A stretch of DNA of 64,000 nt from JANWJE01 sp044326545 (lineage in GTDB: Bacteria; Chlamydiota; Chlamydiia; Chlamydiales; Parachlamydiaceae): positions 15,561 through 79,560 of the forward strand of contig JBIRBM010000006.1 in the NCBI GenBank assembly GCA_044326545.1. Direction: 5' to 3'. A program made the translations under genes and the position numbers. Below, one piece after another: positions 39,538 to 49,229 of the stretch (its first letter is position 1; each line of letters starts with the position of its first letter). The notes below the pieces were generated by a model. That model was not told where the DNA came from and ran no database searches. It saw only the letters and a list, made by a program, of their open reading frames with translations.

Positions 39538-39903
39538 CTACAAAAGACCTTTTTCAAATTTATCCTGGGCTTTGACTGTCATGATTGCATAAGGAATCGC
39601 CTCTAAACGAGCTAAAGGAATGTCTTCTCCGGTGATATCGCATATACCGTAGGTATTATCATCCATTTTTTCTAATGCTCGCTCAATCTGCCTTAAGATC
39701 TCATATTCTTTACTCGTCACTTCAAGGCTGATGGTTCGATCAAAATCATCGGTTCCTTGATCGGCTTGATGTTGCGAATAGCCTGTTGCTTCATCAGGTG
39801 TTTTCACTTCAGCAGTCGATCCTTTCAATGAATGAGTGATTTGTCCTTTTAAATCTTCGAGCCGTTTTCTAAATTTTGCCACTTCTGTTTTTTTAAGTCC
39901 CAT
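39538..39903 (-). CDS. DksA/TraR-family protein lacking most zinc ligands
   Basis: The ATG at 39903 has AAGAGG 6 bases upstream and yields 121 residues; a longer frame overlaps nrdR and adds no domain. The N-terminus is a coiled-coil hairpin (KKTEVAKFRKRLEDLKGQIT). The C-terminal part follows DksA (EVTSKEYEILRQIERALEKM, then YGICDITGEDIPLARLEAIP). Only one of the four zinc cysteines remains: C..T instead of CxxC, and MTVKAQ in place of the second pair. DksA binds the RNA polymerase secondary channel. Position beside lspA and nrdR supports orthology to the chlamydial DksA. Confidence 0.82.
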   Translation of the reverse strand: MGLKKTEVAKFRKRLEDLKGQITHSLKGSTAEVKTPDEATGYSQHQADQGTDDFDRTISLEVTSKEYEILRQIERALEKMDDNTYGICDITGEDIPLARLEAIPYAIMTVKAQDKFEKGLL

Positions 39904-39983
39904 TCTAAACCTCTTATTGCTTAATTGTTGTTGAAGAAGCTGATGGCGCTCCCGGTGCATAAGGTCTTTAAAATCATTTAAAT

Positions 39984-40451
39984 TCAACACATTGTTGTAT
40001 CGTCTTTACTTTGAATCGTTTTAATCGCCTCTTCTAATTCCCTTAAATCTTTAAATCTTCTATAGACACAAGCAAAACGAATATAAGCAATGGGATCTAA
40101 TATTTGCAAATGTCCCATCACCATTTCCCCAAGACGAGTGGTGCTAATTTCTTGAATTTGTCCATTCATCAACTCGTGGGTAATCTGAGAAGCCAGCACA
40201 ATCACTTGATCGTAGCTAATCTTCGTGTGGCGGCAAGCAGCCTCAATCCCATTGACTAATTTTTGCTGCTGAAAATCTTCATACGTCCCATTTCGTTTTT
40301 TAACTTGTACCACCAACTCAACAGTCTCAAAAGTGGTAAACCGTCGGGAACAATCCAAGCACTCTCGTCGTCTTTTAATTGCATTCATCTCAGCGGCATC
40401 TCGAGAGTCTGTCACTTTAAGCCCCTCGTGTCGACAGAATGGGCATCTCAT
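39984..40451 (-). CDS. nrdR: Transcriptional repressor NrdR
   Basis: The ATG at 40451 follows GGAGG by 9 bases; an upstream TTG is not needed. The 155-residue protein has the zinc ribbon MRCPFCRHEGLKVTDSRDAA to ECLDCSRRFTTFET and the ATP-cone domain (VVQVKKRNGTYEDFQQQKLV). NrdR senses ATP/dATP and represses ribonucleotide reductase genes. No nrdA or nrdB gene is within the window. It starts a minus-strand cluster nrdR, dksA-like, lspA, hypothetical. Confidence 0.96.
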   Translation of the reverse strand: MRCPFCRHEGLKVTDSRDAAEMNAIKRRRECLDCSRRFTTFETVELVVQVKKRNGTYEDFQQQKLVNGIEAACRHTKISYDQVIVLASQITHELMNGQIQEISTTRLGEMVMGHLQILDPIAYIRFACVYRRFKDLRELEEAIKTIQSKDDTTMC

Positions 40452-40771
40452 TGATAGCAACCTCCTGCAAATTAACAGGCTCTAAACTTTAATATCGTAA
40501 CATACAGACTTTCAAAACAATACGATTTTAGAATGCTTGTTTTGAATAAGAAGTTGTTGAACATATAAAGAATTGATTTAAGAGTCTAGAAAAATCTAAA
40601 AAATCTTCTTGAGCGGGTTTAAAAAATTTTGGTAAGATTTTAGCCGATAGCCGATAAATCTTCAGTTTTTTCAACTCAACCAAAATGATGCAAGAACTCT
40701 ATGCCTATAAACGGTCTAATCAGCTATACTTGAATTTTGCATATCTCAAAAATATCATGTTTTAGGAACCC
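40452..40771. other. Divergent intergenic region, nrdR / rhlE
   Basis: This 320-bp AT-rich gap separates two divergent genes and must hold both promoters. TATACT at 40733-40738 is a possible -10 box for rhlE, but no convincing -35 is spaced from it. No repeat and no gene is seen here, which is unusual for a gap of this size in the window. Confidence 0.5.
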
Positions 40772-42100
40772 ATGTCATTTAAAAATTTTGATCTTCAGAA
40801 AGAAATCCTTCAAGCCATTGATGAAAAAGGTTATACAGAGGCGACGCCGATCCAACGACAAGCGATTCCTCTTATTTTAAAAGGAGGCGATGTTTTAGCG
40901 GGCGCACAAACAGGCACTGGAAAAACGGCAAGTTTTACATTACCTCTTTTGCAACTTTTAACTCGCAATCCAAACAATCATAAGACACGTCTCATACGTG
41001 CTTTGATATTAACCCCAACAAGAGAGCTTGCCGCACAAGTTGCCGACAGCGTTAAAACATATGGCAAATATTTGCCTTTAAAGTCTCAAGTCATTTTTGG
41101 TGGAGTCAATATCAATGCGCAGATTAAAAAATTGCAAGCCGGAGCCGATATCTTGATTGCAACACCTGGCCGACTGTTAGACTTGGTATCGCAAAAAATG
41201 ATCGATCTTTCACATATCGAAATTCTTGTCCTTGATGAAGCGGATCGAATGCTGGATATGGGATTTATCCATGATATACGCAAGTTGTTAACTCTTATCC
41301 CCAAAAACAGGCAGAATTTGATGTTCTCCGCAACATTTTCAAATGAAATTAAAAAATTAGCCTACACTTTTCTTAAATCTCCTGAAACAGTTCAAGTCGT
41401 ATCAAAAACAACTCCGGAGGAATTAATATCTCAAGTGGTTTATCCCGTTGATGATAAGCGTAAGTGTGAGCTGCTCTCTTTTTTAATTTCTTCGCAAAAA
41501 TGGAAGCAAGTTCTCGTGTTTGCGCGTACTAAGCATGGAGCGAATCGACTTGCCAAGAAATTAACGGCTGATGGAATTGAATCGGATGCAATTCATGGAA
41601 ATAAAAGCCAATCCGCCCGGACAAGGGCTCTTGATGAGTTTAAAAAAGGGACATTACGAGTGCTTGTTGCAACGGATATTGCAGCGCGTGGTTTAGATAT
41701 AGATCAGCTCCCTCATGTGGTCAATTTTGAGCTTCCAAATGTTCCCGAAGATTATGTTCACCGTATTGGTCGAACCGGGAGAGCAGGAAATGAAGGATGT
41801 GCATGCTCTTTGGTTTGCGTGGATGAGCACAAGTTGCTTGCAGACATTGAACATTTGATCAAACGCAAGATCCCCAAAATTTTTGAACCAGGATATGAGC
41901 CTGATCTATCTATTTCTCCTAAACCGATTCAAAATGGAAGAGCGCAAATTCCACGAGGCAAGCAGATAAAACCGGCACAGGGAGGACCGCAAAACAAGAG
42001 CTCTGCAAGAAAAGAAATGGGGCATCCCAAGCGCAGTAGTTCGGGCAGCTCATCTGCAGGAGCTAGCAAACCTTTTAAAAATTCTCATCAACCTCACTGA
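40772..42100 (+). CDS. DEAD-box RNA helicase, RhlE-like
   Basis: AGGAACCC precedes ATG 40772. The 442-residue protein has all helicase motifs: Q motif ATPIQRQAIPLIL, I AGAQTGTGKT, Ia PTRELAAQ, II VLDEADRMLDMGF, III SATFS, V TDIAARGLDI, and VI HRIGRTGRAG. The roughly 70-residue tail is basic and rich in Ser, Gly, Lys and Pro, as in RhlE-type enzymes. It remodels RNA, probably in ribosome assembly or RNA decay. It stands alone. Confidence 0.93.
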   Translation: MSFKNFDLQKEILQAIDEKGYTEATPIQRQAIPLILKGGDVLAGAQTGTGKTASFTLPLLQLLTRNPNNHKTRLIRALILTPTRELAAQVADSVKTYGKYLPLKSQVIFGGVNINAQIKKLQAGADILIATPGRLLDLVSQKMIDLSHIEILVLDEADRMLDMGFIHDIRKLLTLIPKNRQNLMFSATFSNEIKKLAYTFLKSPETVQVVSKTTPEELISQVVYPVDDKRKCELLSFLISSQKWKQVLVFARTKHGANRLAKKLTADGIESDAIHGNKSQSARTRALDEFKKGTLRVLVATDIAARGLDIDQLPHVVNFELPNVPEDYVHRIGRTGRAGNEGCACSLVCVDEHKLLADIEHLIKRKIPKIFEPGYEPDLSISPKPIQNGRAQIPRGKQIKPAQGGPQNKSSARKEMGHPKRSSSGSSSAGASKPFKNSHQPH

Positions 42101-42207
42101 TCACTTGTCTTAGACTTTCCAGATGCACTGTTAAGAAGCTGTTCTAACATTAAAGTGTTTGCTTTAAGATGACGTTTTAGGACAGCTTCTCACTCACCTT
42201 GCACAAC

Positions 42208-43422
42208 TTAAGTCTCTCCCATGTCTGGAATGGGTGGAATCGATTGCATCACTTGCTCCAATACTAAGAATTCATCCAAGAGATTATTGATTTGCTCCAC
42301 AAGATAGGGAGAGTCTTTATATTGACTTATTTTGTCTGACAACAATTGAGTTTTGAGGTCGATCAAAGGCTGGACTAAGACTTTAATGCTTGTCTCTTTT
42401 TTTTTCTTAAATGTTCCCCTTGCAATCGCTGCTAGGCCATTAATAATGGATTGAAAAGGATCCTGCAATTCTGCATATGTCGTGTTAACATCGTTTAAAA
42501 TGGCTTTTGCAACTTCCAATAGTGTGCTTGTGGTTAAAACGGTCACTTCTTCAAAGTGGTGTTGCTGAGCTTTTAGACCGAATTTTGTAAGAAAATGAAC
42601 AGGAAAGCTCACCATCGAAAGATCAAATCGTGAGGAATTGAGAATGATTTTTCCAAGCGAGATAATCATTTGTCTGCAAACCGTCTCTTGTCTATCTCGA
42701 AGAGCTTTGTCATTGATCATTTCAAGGCGTTGCATCAGATAAAAGACGATGTAGTTTGAGGCGTCTCCTCCTCCAAATTCTTCTTGTTTAGCGATAGTTG
42801 GAGTTGGATGGCTAATGCTTTTGATTGAATCAAAATAGACTTTTAAAAGAGGAGGGAATGTTTGTAGTGTCTGTGTGCTTAAAGCTAATTTGCTCGTCTC
42901 TACAGAGCGAATGCTAATTTCAGCCAAGCTGTTTAGATCATTAAGAAACGCCGCTTGTTTATCATTTTGAATCGCATGTTCGGCTTGTTTTGAAATATAC
43001 CGAACAACAAACGACGGGGTTAAAAAATCCACGTATCTTTTCCAATTCCCCATTAAAATATCTAATCCCAATCCCAAGAGGACGATCCAAATCAGAAAAA
43101 ATAAGTGCTGATGAGAGGGGGTCATCTGTAAGAGGATAGGAGCGCAAAGAGGGGAAATCAAAAAAAATAAAAACAGATAAAAGCGTCCTAAGCGTAAAGG
43201 AATATCTCGTCTGATGATCTCCATGACATTAGGAATCAGCTGTTGTTCTAAATATTGCAGAGGGATCAAGACTGTGATGTTGAGGATTAAGGCAGCGAAA
43301 AACAGAGCTGTTCCTGCAACTAATCCCAAGACAGTCAGTTGATAAGGCTCAAAATTAAGCCGAATCGTATCGAAAAAGAGCATCAAAAAAGAGGTGGCAA
43401 TAGCGAAAAGAGTGATAAACAT
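42208..43422 (-). CDS. Polytopic membrane protein of unknown function
   Basis: The ATG at 43422 (MFITLFAIATSF) has AAGAGAA upstream; an earlier in-frame GTG lies inside an R1 repeat and is rejected. The 404-residue protein has four membrane helices in the first 130 residues, ending FLIWIVLLGLGLDILMGNWK. A 270-residue cytoplasmic domain made mostly of helices follows. This layout resembles DUF2254-type proteins, but I cannot confirm the family. It is flanked by repeats and no operon partner is present. Confidence 0.65.
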   Translation of the reverse strand: MFITLFAIATSFLMLFFDTIRLNFEPYQLTVLGLVAGTALFFAALILNITVLIPLQYLEQQLIPNVMEIIRRDIPLRLGRFYLFLFFLISPLCAPILLQMTPSHQHLFFLIWIVLLGLGLDILMGNWKRYVDFLTPSFVVRYISKQAEHAIQNDKQAAFLNDLNSLAEISIRSVETSKLALSTQTLQTFPPLLKVYFDSIKSISHPTPTIAKQEEFGGGDASNYIVFYLMQRLEMINDKALRDRQETVCRQMIISLGKIILNSSRFDLSMVSFPVHFLTKFGLKAQQHHFEEVTVLTTSTLLEVAKAILNDVNTTYAELQDPFQSIINGLAAIARGTFKKKKETSIKVLVQPLIDLKTQLLSDKISQYKDSPYLVEQINNLLDEFLVLEQVMQSIPPIPDMGET

Positions 43423-43444
43423 GGCGTTCTCTTGTTGCTTAGAC

Positions 43445-43574
43445 ACTCACCTTACGCATGTTCAGCCAAACCCTCTGGCTTGAATCAGTGTCTATTGACC
43501 CTTTTTGCAAGCTTTCAACCGCGAGAGCTTTAGCTTCAGTGCTAATCGCACTGCTGGTCGTTATTAAGGTGAGT
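43445..43574. repeat. R1 element between two minus-strand membrane-protein genes
   Basis: ACTCACCTTA (43445-43454) and TAAGGTGAGT (43565-43574) are perfect terminal repeats of a 130-bp unit that also contains R1/R5 core sequences (GCTTTAGCTTCAGTGCTAAT then CGCAC). Confidence 0.7.
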
Positions 43575-43610
43575 GAGAAATTAAGCTGAGCTTATGCCAC
43601 CAAAAATTAA

Positions 43611-45620
43611 TTAGCAATGAGGAACATTCACTTGAGTCCTAACAGAGCCATAAACAGCATCTAACACATTGAGACTATAATCAGTGAGAGTGGATGAACA
43701 AGAGGGGTCAAACATTTGAAAAGGATTTTTTATTAGGCGAACTCTGTAGAAAAGCTCTCGTCGAATCTCGACCCCATTGGTGTATGAGACCTTCCAAAAT
43801 TTACTCCAATCACTGCCATCAAAGAAAGAATTCGAGGCTTTGAATATGGATTGCACTGTTGATTTTAGGGGGTTGGAACCTTTGATAAGTGTATGGGTCG
43901 TTAGAGTTAATTTTTCAAAAGATGTTGTCTTTTTGTAGGGCCAACTTCCTCCTTTGGATACAAGGTGTCTCACCGGATAGTCCCATGTTTGGGTCAATTC
44001 GATCCAGTTAAGCTTAGAAATGCCAATGAAACTGACAAATTGAGCGAAGATAGAGATGAGGTTCTGTTTCCATTGTGTTGAAAAAAAGCAGAGGGCAATC
44101 ATAGAGACCATTCGATTCACATACAGAGCTTGCATCAATTGATGGGTAAGGGGAGACCTCTGGCTGATGTTAATTCTTTGTAAAATTTCGGGTGAAATGT
44201 CTAGCTGCAAGAGGACCTCTTTCAGAATGATCGCCGATTTTAGATAGGCATTGAATTGCAATAGAGTGAAATAGGTCGCTGTGCCAGAAGCAATAAACGC
44301 TGTGATTGCCAACGCTTTAAACCAAAGTGAATCGCCTAATTTGTACGTCTTGTTGATTTTATCATATAAGTAATAGCTTGATATCGCATATCCGATAAAA
44401 TCGATGATTAACATTGCCTCTTGAATGTTAAATATTTTTGCACCAAGTTCTCCATGTCTTTGAAAGCAGGTGAGTCCGGCTTGGGCAATATTATAAATGG
44501 CATAGAGGTTTTCAAATAGGCATTGTTTGTCCACCGGGGGCCGATTGATGATGACGTGGGCATTAAACATTCCATTCATTCTCTCTTTGACTTCAAATTC
44601 GCAAGTGTGCTGTTGAGGAGCTATCATGCAAAGGGGGCATCTTGGTAATTTATCTGAAGCCATCGTGATGTGATAATTGAAGCTGGAATCAATGTAAGAT
44701 CCATTGTGATAGCGGTCGATTTTGACCTTCTGAATCGATTTAAATTCAAAAAGATCGTCGCTTTTGTTGAGGACATAATCGAAGATGCAACGCTTATGAA
44801 AGATGTGATGGGTGCAAAACATGATTTTTTTTTCTGTGTCTTGTTCTAAACAGATTGCGCACTTCAGATCATTGTTTGACTCTATTTGTGGAATCATGAG
44901 GATGTGATAGCTTGATTTCAGTCTCTGTATGTCATGATCCGTCCCATACGGATTGATTTTTTCTGCAGAAAAAGTGGTCCGTTTTAACATTCTCTCTGCC
45001 CATAGAGAATAAATAGATCCAGCGACAGAAATTAGCGCAAGAGTGCGATTTTTTATAAAGAGCGATAAGGCTATATTTAAAATAAGCTTCGTCATGTGAA
45101 GGATGCGGGCGCATTTTTGTTGTCTGCTATGTGTTTGGGAAATCGCCACCTGTTTTAACGCATGTTGATTTCCTCCAATCCCCTTTTTTTTAATCGATTG
45201 AATTTTTTGAGGGGAAAGAGAAGGTGAGACGTGTTTTAAATTGTAAATACTTAAACATAATGCTGTTCCGATCGTTAATGACAAAGAAATCAGCTTCAAT
45301 GTCGATGAATGGCTGCTCCCATCAAGGAATTTAATTGAAAATGTATCAGCCGCTTCGTCAATGAGTTTTTTTCCGGTAAAAAAAATGATGGCCAGATTCA
45401 AACTATTAAAAATCATTTGAATTTCACGGATACATTCAATAGAAGTTTCTCGGATCCAACAAAATATTTTAGGCTCGTTTTCCATCCTGTTTCTTAGGGA
45501 TGAGTAAAAAAACGTTTCGCTGATGGTAGACGCTTTTGCCGCATTTTCAATCGATAATAACGAAGTGAAAGAGTCGTACAATTCCGGAATGTGAAAGGAG
45601 GATATTTTGTTAAATGACAT
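43611..45620 (-). CDS. RING-finger polytopic membrane protein, putative E3 ubiquitin ligase effector
   Basis: The ATG at 45620 (MSFNKISSFHIPEL) gives 669 residues. A RING-type motif lies near residues 255-335: CAICLEQ, then MFCTHHIFHKRCIFDY, then LPRCPLCMIA. The spacing C-x2-C-x10-C-x1/2-H-x2/3-H-x2-C-x(long)-C-x2-C fits RING-H2 apart from an insert of about 55 residues between the sixth and seventh ligands. Hydrophobic segments flank it on both sides (LISLSLTIGTALCLSIYNL; ALAITAFIASGTATYFTLLQ). RING domains recruit ubiquitin-charged E2 enzymes, which bacteria lack, so action on host ubiquitin, for example at the inclusion membrane, is inferred. No signal peptide is visible. Confidence 0.75.
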   Translation of the reverse strand: MSFNKISSFHIPELYDSFTSLLSIENAAKASTISETFFYSSLRNRMENEPKIFCWIRETSIECIREIQMIFNSLNLAIIFFTGKKLIDEAADTFSIKFLDGSSHSSTLKLISLSLTIGTALCLSIYNLKHVSPSLSPQKIQSIKKKGIGGNQHALKQVAISQTHSRQQKCARILHMTKLILNIALSLFIKNRTLALISVAGSIYSLWAERMLKRTTFSAEKINPYGTDHDIQRLKSSYHILMIPQIESNNDLKCAICLEQDTEKKIMFCTHHIFHKRCIFDYVLNKSDDLFEFKSIQKVKIDRYHNGSYIDSSFNYHITMASDKLPRCPLCMIAPQQHTCEFEVKERMNGMFNAHVIINRPPVDKQCLFENLYAIYNIAQAGLTCFQRHGELGAKIFNIQEAMLIIDFIGYAISSYYLYDKINKTYKLGDSLWFKALAITAFIASGTATYFTLLQFNAYLKSAIILKEVLLQLDISPEILQRINISQRSPLTHQLMQALYVNRMVSMIALCFFSTQWKQNLISIFAQFVSFIGISKLNWIELTQTWDYPVRHLVSKGGSWPYKKTTSFEKLTLTTHTLIKGSNPLKSTVQSIFKASNSFFDGSDWSKFWKVSYTNGVEIRRELFYRVRLIKNPFQMFDPSCSSTLTDYSLNVLDAVYGSVRTQVNVPHC

Positions 45621-45856
45621 AAGAGATTCTCTATTCAAATAGCATGGTTTTATTTTTAATGTCTTAATTATCAGTTGATCGTAGCAGTTCGATTAATAAA
45701 TGTTCAATTCTAAATTTTTTGCCTGATCATAGAGATTGAACCGGTTTTTACGACAGCCTTCTCCTCAATTTTCAAAGGGGGAATTATCGAACTCCTGAAG
45801 GAGCTCTATTGACATTATCATTTGGCTTCGTATACTAGTGGAATATTTTCTCCCCC

Positions 45857-47002
45857 ATGTCATTTATGAAAAATATTGCCATTTTAGGAAGCACAGGTTC
45901 AATAGGATGCAATGCTTTGAACGTTGCACGCCATTTGAAGTCCTCTTTTCGAGTTGTCGCCTTAGCTGCTCGAGGAAATATTGATTTGCTCGAGCAGCAA
46001 GCGCGTGAATTTCGGCCGCTAATCATTGCTGTATTTGAACCCGATAAGGCGTTTGAACTTCAACAGCGCCTTCCTGGGCAAACAATTCTTTCTGGAATGG
46101 AGGGATTAAAGGCTGTTGCTTCGTGTCATGAAGCTCATCTGATCATTTCGGCGATTGCAGGGACTCTTGGGTTGCAACCAACAGTCGAAGCGATCATGGC
46201 TGGTAAAGATGTGGGATTGGCCAATAAGGAAGCGTTAGTTTCTGGGGGAGCTCTTGTGATGCGCCTTGTGAAGGAAAAAGGAATTCGACTTATCCCTATT
46301 GATAGTGAGCACAGTGCGATTTTTCAATGTCTAAAAGGGGAGAAAAAAGCGGAGGTTCACCGCATGATTTTGACTTCCTCGGGCGGCCCTTTTCGTCATA
46401 AGACGCAAGAAGAGCTTGAAAATGTCACTGTTGAACAGGCTCTTAATCATCCAACATGGAAAATGGGACCTAAAGTGACAATTGATTCTTCTACTCTTAT
46501 GAATAAAGGGTTGGAGGTGATTGAAGCCCACTGGTTATTTAATCTGGAAATCGATAAAATCGAAGTCGTGATTCATCCCCAAAGCATCATTCATAGTATG
46601 GTTGAGTACATTGACCATTCAATACTCGCTCAAATGGGGGTTCCTAGTATGATTGTGCCGATTCAATATGCGATGACTTACCCTAATCGCTCTGTTGGTC
46701 TATTAGAGCCTTTCGATTTTGTCAAACACTCGACATTAGAATTTTTTAAGCCCGATTTAGGGAAGTTTCGGTGTCTTGCTTTAGCTTACGAAGCGATTCG
46801 AAGGGGAGGGAGTGCTCCTTGTTATATGAATGCCGCCAATGAGATTTTAGTTGAACGATTTCTTAGAAGAGAGATTAGCTGGCAAGGGATTAGTCTTCAA
46901 CTGGAGCGGTTATTAACTGGGCATCAGGTTCAATCGGCCGATACATTAGAAGCTATTTTAGCTATTGATGCCCAAGCTAGAGAAGAGGCTGCTTCAATTT
47001 GA
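45857..47002 (+). CDS. dxr: 1-deoxy-D-xylulose 5-phosphate reductoisomerase
   Basis: The 381-residue protein has the NADPH motif NIAILGSTGSIGCNALNVAR, DVGLANKEALVSGGALVM, the substrate loop IPIDSEHSAIFQCLKGEKKA, TSSGGPF, and PTWKMGPKVTIDSSTLMNKG. Dxr commits carbon to isoprenoids by the MEP pathway. An in-frame ATG three codons downstream (45866) could also be the start, since no good ribosome binding site precedes either. It is followed by rseP on the same strand, the order found in Chlamydia. Confidence 0.96.
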   Translation: MSFMKNIAILGSTGSIGCNALNVARHLKSSFRVVALAARGNIDLLEQQAREFRPLIIAVFEPDKAFELQQRLPGQTILSGMEGLKAVASCHEAHLIISAIAGTLGLQPTVEAIMAGKDVGLANKEALVSGGALVMRLVKEKGIRLIPIDSEHSAIFQCLKGEKKAEVHRMILTSSGGPFRHKTQEELENVTVEQALNHPTWKMGPKVTIDSSTLMNKGLEVIEAHWLFNLEIDKIEVVIHPQSIIHSMVEYIDHSILAQMGVPSMIVPIQYAMTYPNRSVGLLEPFDFVKHSTLEFFKPDLGKFRCLALAYEAIRRGGSAPCYMNAANEILVERFLRREISWQGISLQLERLLTGHQVQSADTLEAILAIDAQAREEAASI

Positions 47003-47083
47003 AACAGACTCTTAGCGACCTATAAAAACCAAGGAAGACAGGTTCTAAATTCCGGTATACGATAAAAAAGGATTAAAAGGATT

Positions 47084-49048
47084 ATGACAATCGTCAGTAT
47101 TTTGTATGTCATTCTGGCCATTTTAGGTTTAAGTTTTCTTATTTTTATCCACGAATTAGGTCACTACTATATGGCCCTTCGTTTGGGCATGCGTGTAGAA
47201 ACTTTTTCGATTGGATTTGGAAAACCGATTTTTTCTTGGATGAAAGATGGCGCTCGGTGGCAAATCGGATGGCTTCTATTTGGAGGGTATGTCAAAATTG
47301 CTGGCATGGAAACCGGTGATCAGCGAGATCCTTATGAAGTAAAAGATGGTTTTTTTGGTAAAAGTCCATTAGATCGTATTAAAGTGGCTTTTATGGGGCC
47401 CTTTGTGAACATCGTCTTTGCGTTGTTTGCTTTTGCGGTTCTTTGGGGCATTGGAGGAAGACAGAGTCATTTTAGCGATCATACACGTAAAATTGGATGG
47501 ATCGATCCAAAATCAGAACTTTTTGCAAAAGGAATCCGTCCGGGGGATGAAATCGCCTCTTATAATGGACAACCCTTTGAAAGCGCTAAAGATCACGTTT
47601 CAGCTCCGATGATTTCGAATGGAGATGTTGAGATTAAAGGGTATGTGGTTGATTCTCATACAAAAAAGAAAATGCCTTTTAGTTATCACGTCAAACCTTA
47701 TCAGAGGCCAAATGCTTTAGATAAAGATGTCGTGACGACAGGGGTTTTGCATTCTGCTAATTATGTTATCTACGGAAATCGTGAAAGTGGGGAAGCGACT
47801 CCTTTGCCAGAAGGATCTCCTATGGTGGGGAGCGGAATTGAACCAGGCGATCGGATTGTTTGGGTTGATGGGTTTGAGATTTATTCTCTTCAGCAACTGG
47901 CTCATATTTTGAATGAAGCTAAAGCCTTAGTCACGATTCAACGTGGTCAAGATGTTCTTTTAAGGCTTGTTCCTCGGGTACCCATAGAAGAATTGAAGCT
48001 AACCTCTGAAGTGAAAGAAGAGCTTGTTGATTGGCAGTTTGAATCGCAACTTCAAGGAACGAAAATTCAAAAGCTTTATTATATTCCTTATAACCTGAAT
48101 AATGAAGCTCTTGTGGAAGGTTTGATTAAATTTATCGATCAAGACAAAGAGGGAGATGTTTTTACAAAACATCCTTTTTCATCTCTTGAGCAGCCTTTAG
48201 AGCCTGGCGATCGGATTATCGCAGTCGACGGCATTTCTGTGACTCGTTCATATGAAATTTTTACTCATATTCAAAAGCACCAAGTGAGTATTATTGTTGA
48301 ACGAGATCCTAAACTTGAGCAAGTTCCTTCTTGGGAACAGGGCGATCAATTATTTGAGCACCAGTATAAGTGGGAAGATCTCCATCATTTGATTTCTCAA
48401 ATTGGTTTAGCTTCAGTTTCTCAATCATCGGGCAATCTTGTTTTATTAAATCCTGTCGTTCCTAAGATGCTTAAAGATTTTCAATTAAGCAATGAAAGCC
48501 AAGCAAAATGGGAAGATGAGAGACAAGAGCAATATCGCGCAATTGACAATATTGAAGATCCTGAAACAAGAGCCCACGCACGCTCATTATTGGAAAGTCG
48601 TGATAAGCAAATGTTACTGGGACTGCCGGCCATTCAAGATGGAAAGGTTCAATATAACCCCAATCCATTTGCTTTATTTAAGCAAGTTTTCGAAGAAATT
48701 TGGCACACCCTTAAAGCCCTTGTCACCGGTTCTTTGAATCCAAAATGGATGAGCGGACCGATTGGAATCGTGCAAGTTGTTCACACGAAATCAATGATGA
48801 GTTTAAAGGAGGCTTTATTTTGGTTGGGTTCAATTAGTTTGAACCTTGGGTTTTTGAATTTATTGCCTCTCCCTGTTTTAGATGGTGGAACAATCTGTTT
48901 TTCTCTTTATGAGCTCTTAACGGGGCGGCGGCTAAAAGCGAAAACCCTTGAAAAAGTGATCATCCCGTTTGCACTCTTGCTGATTGGCTTTTTCATTTTT
49001 TTGACTTATCATGATTTGGCCCGCTTGTTTAGTCATTGGATCCCTTAA
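47084..49048 (+). CDS. rseP: Site-2 intramembrane metalloprotease RseP
   Basis: AAGGATT precedes ATG 47084. The 654-residue protein has the zinc motif HELGH (His23 to His27) in the first helix, PDZ-like domains with EPGDRIVWVDGF and EPGDRIIAVDGI, and the C-terminal third ligand motif LNLLPLPVLDGG. RseP cuts anti-sigma factors or signal peptides in the membrane. At 654 residues it is much longer than the 450 of E. coli, owing to an enlarged periplasmic region, as in other chlamydiae. Confidence 0.94.
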   Translation: MTIVSILYVILAILGLSFLIFIHELGHYYMALRLGMRVETFSIGFGKPIFSWMKDGARWQIGWLLFGGYVKIAGMETGDQRDPYEVKDGFFGKSPLDRIKVAFMGPFVNIVFALFAFAVLWGIGGRQSHFSDHTRKIGWIDPKSELFAKGIRPGDEIASYNGQPFESAKDHVSAPMISNGDVEIKGYVVDSHTKKKMPFSYHVKPYQRPNALDKDVVTTGVLHSANYVIYGNRESGEATPLPEGSPMVGSGIEPGDRIVWVDGFEIYSLQQLAHILNEAKALVTIQRGQDVLLRLVPRVPIEELKLTSEVKEELVDWQFESQLQGTKIQKLYYIPYNLNNEALVEGLIKFIDQDKEGDVFTKHPFSSLEQPLEPGDRIIAVDGISVTRSYEIFTHIQKHQVSIIVERDPKLEQVPSWEQGDQLFEHQYKWEDLHHLISQIGLASVSQSSGNLVLLNPVVPKMLKDFQLSNESQAKWEDERQEQYRAIDNIEDPETRAHARSLLESRDKQMLLGLPAIQDGKVQYNPNPFALFKQVFEEIWHTLKALVTGSLNPKWMSGPIGIVQVVHTKSMMSLKEALFWLGSISLNLGFLNLLPLPVLDGGTICFSLYELLTGRRLKAKTLEKVIIPFALLLIGFFIFLTYHDLARLFSHWIP

Positions 49049-49074
49049 GAAGCTGCACTAAAACTGAAAGTCTA

Positions 49075-49111
49075 ATATCCTCATTCAAGCTCAAAGTGCG
49101 AATGAGGATAT
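49075..49111. repeat. R2 hairpin with matching 11-bp outer arms
   Basis: ATATCCTCATT (49075-49085) and AATGAGGATAT (49101-49111) are perfect and enclose the R2 core CAAGCTCAAAGTGCG. A worn R1 half (CTTATGTACTAAGAGCGCTA then TTTGGCTTGAGC) follows up to 49175. Confidence 0.7.
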
Positions 49112-49229
49112 CTCATCTTATGTACTAAGAGCGCTATTTGGCTTGAGCTCAAGTAGGGCTCGAGTGCTTAAGGTGATTGTTTAAACAGTCTCTAAGAGAG
49201 GTTATAAATCATCACCAGGCATTCTCAAT

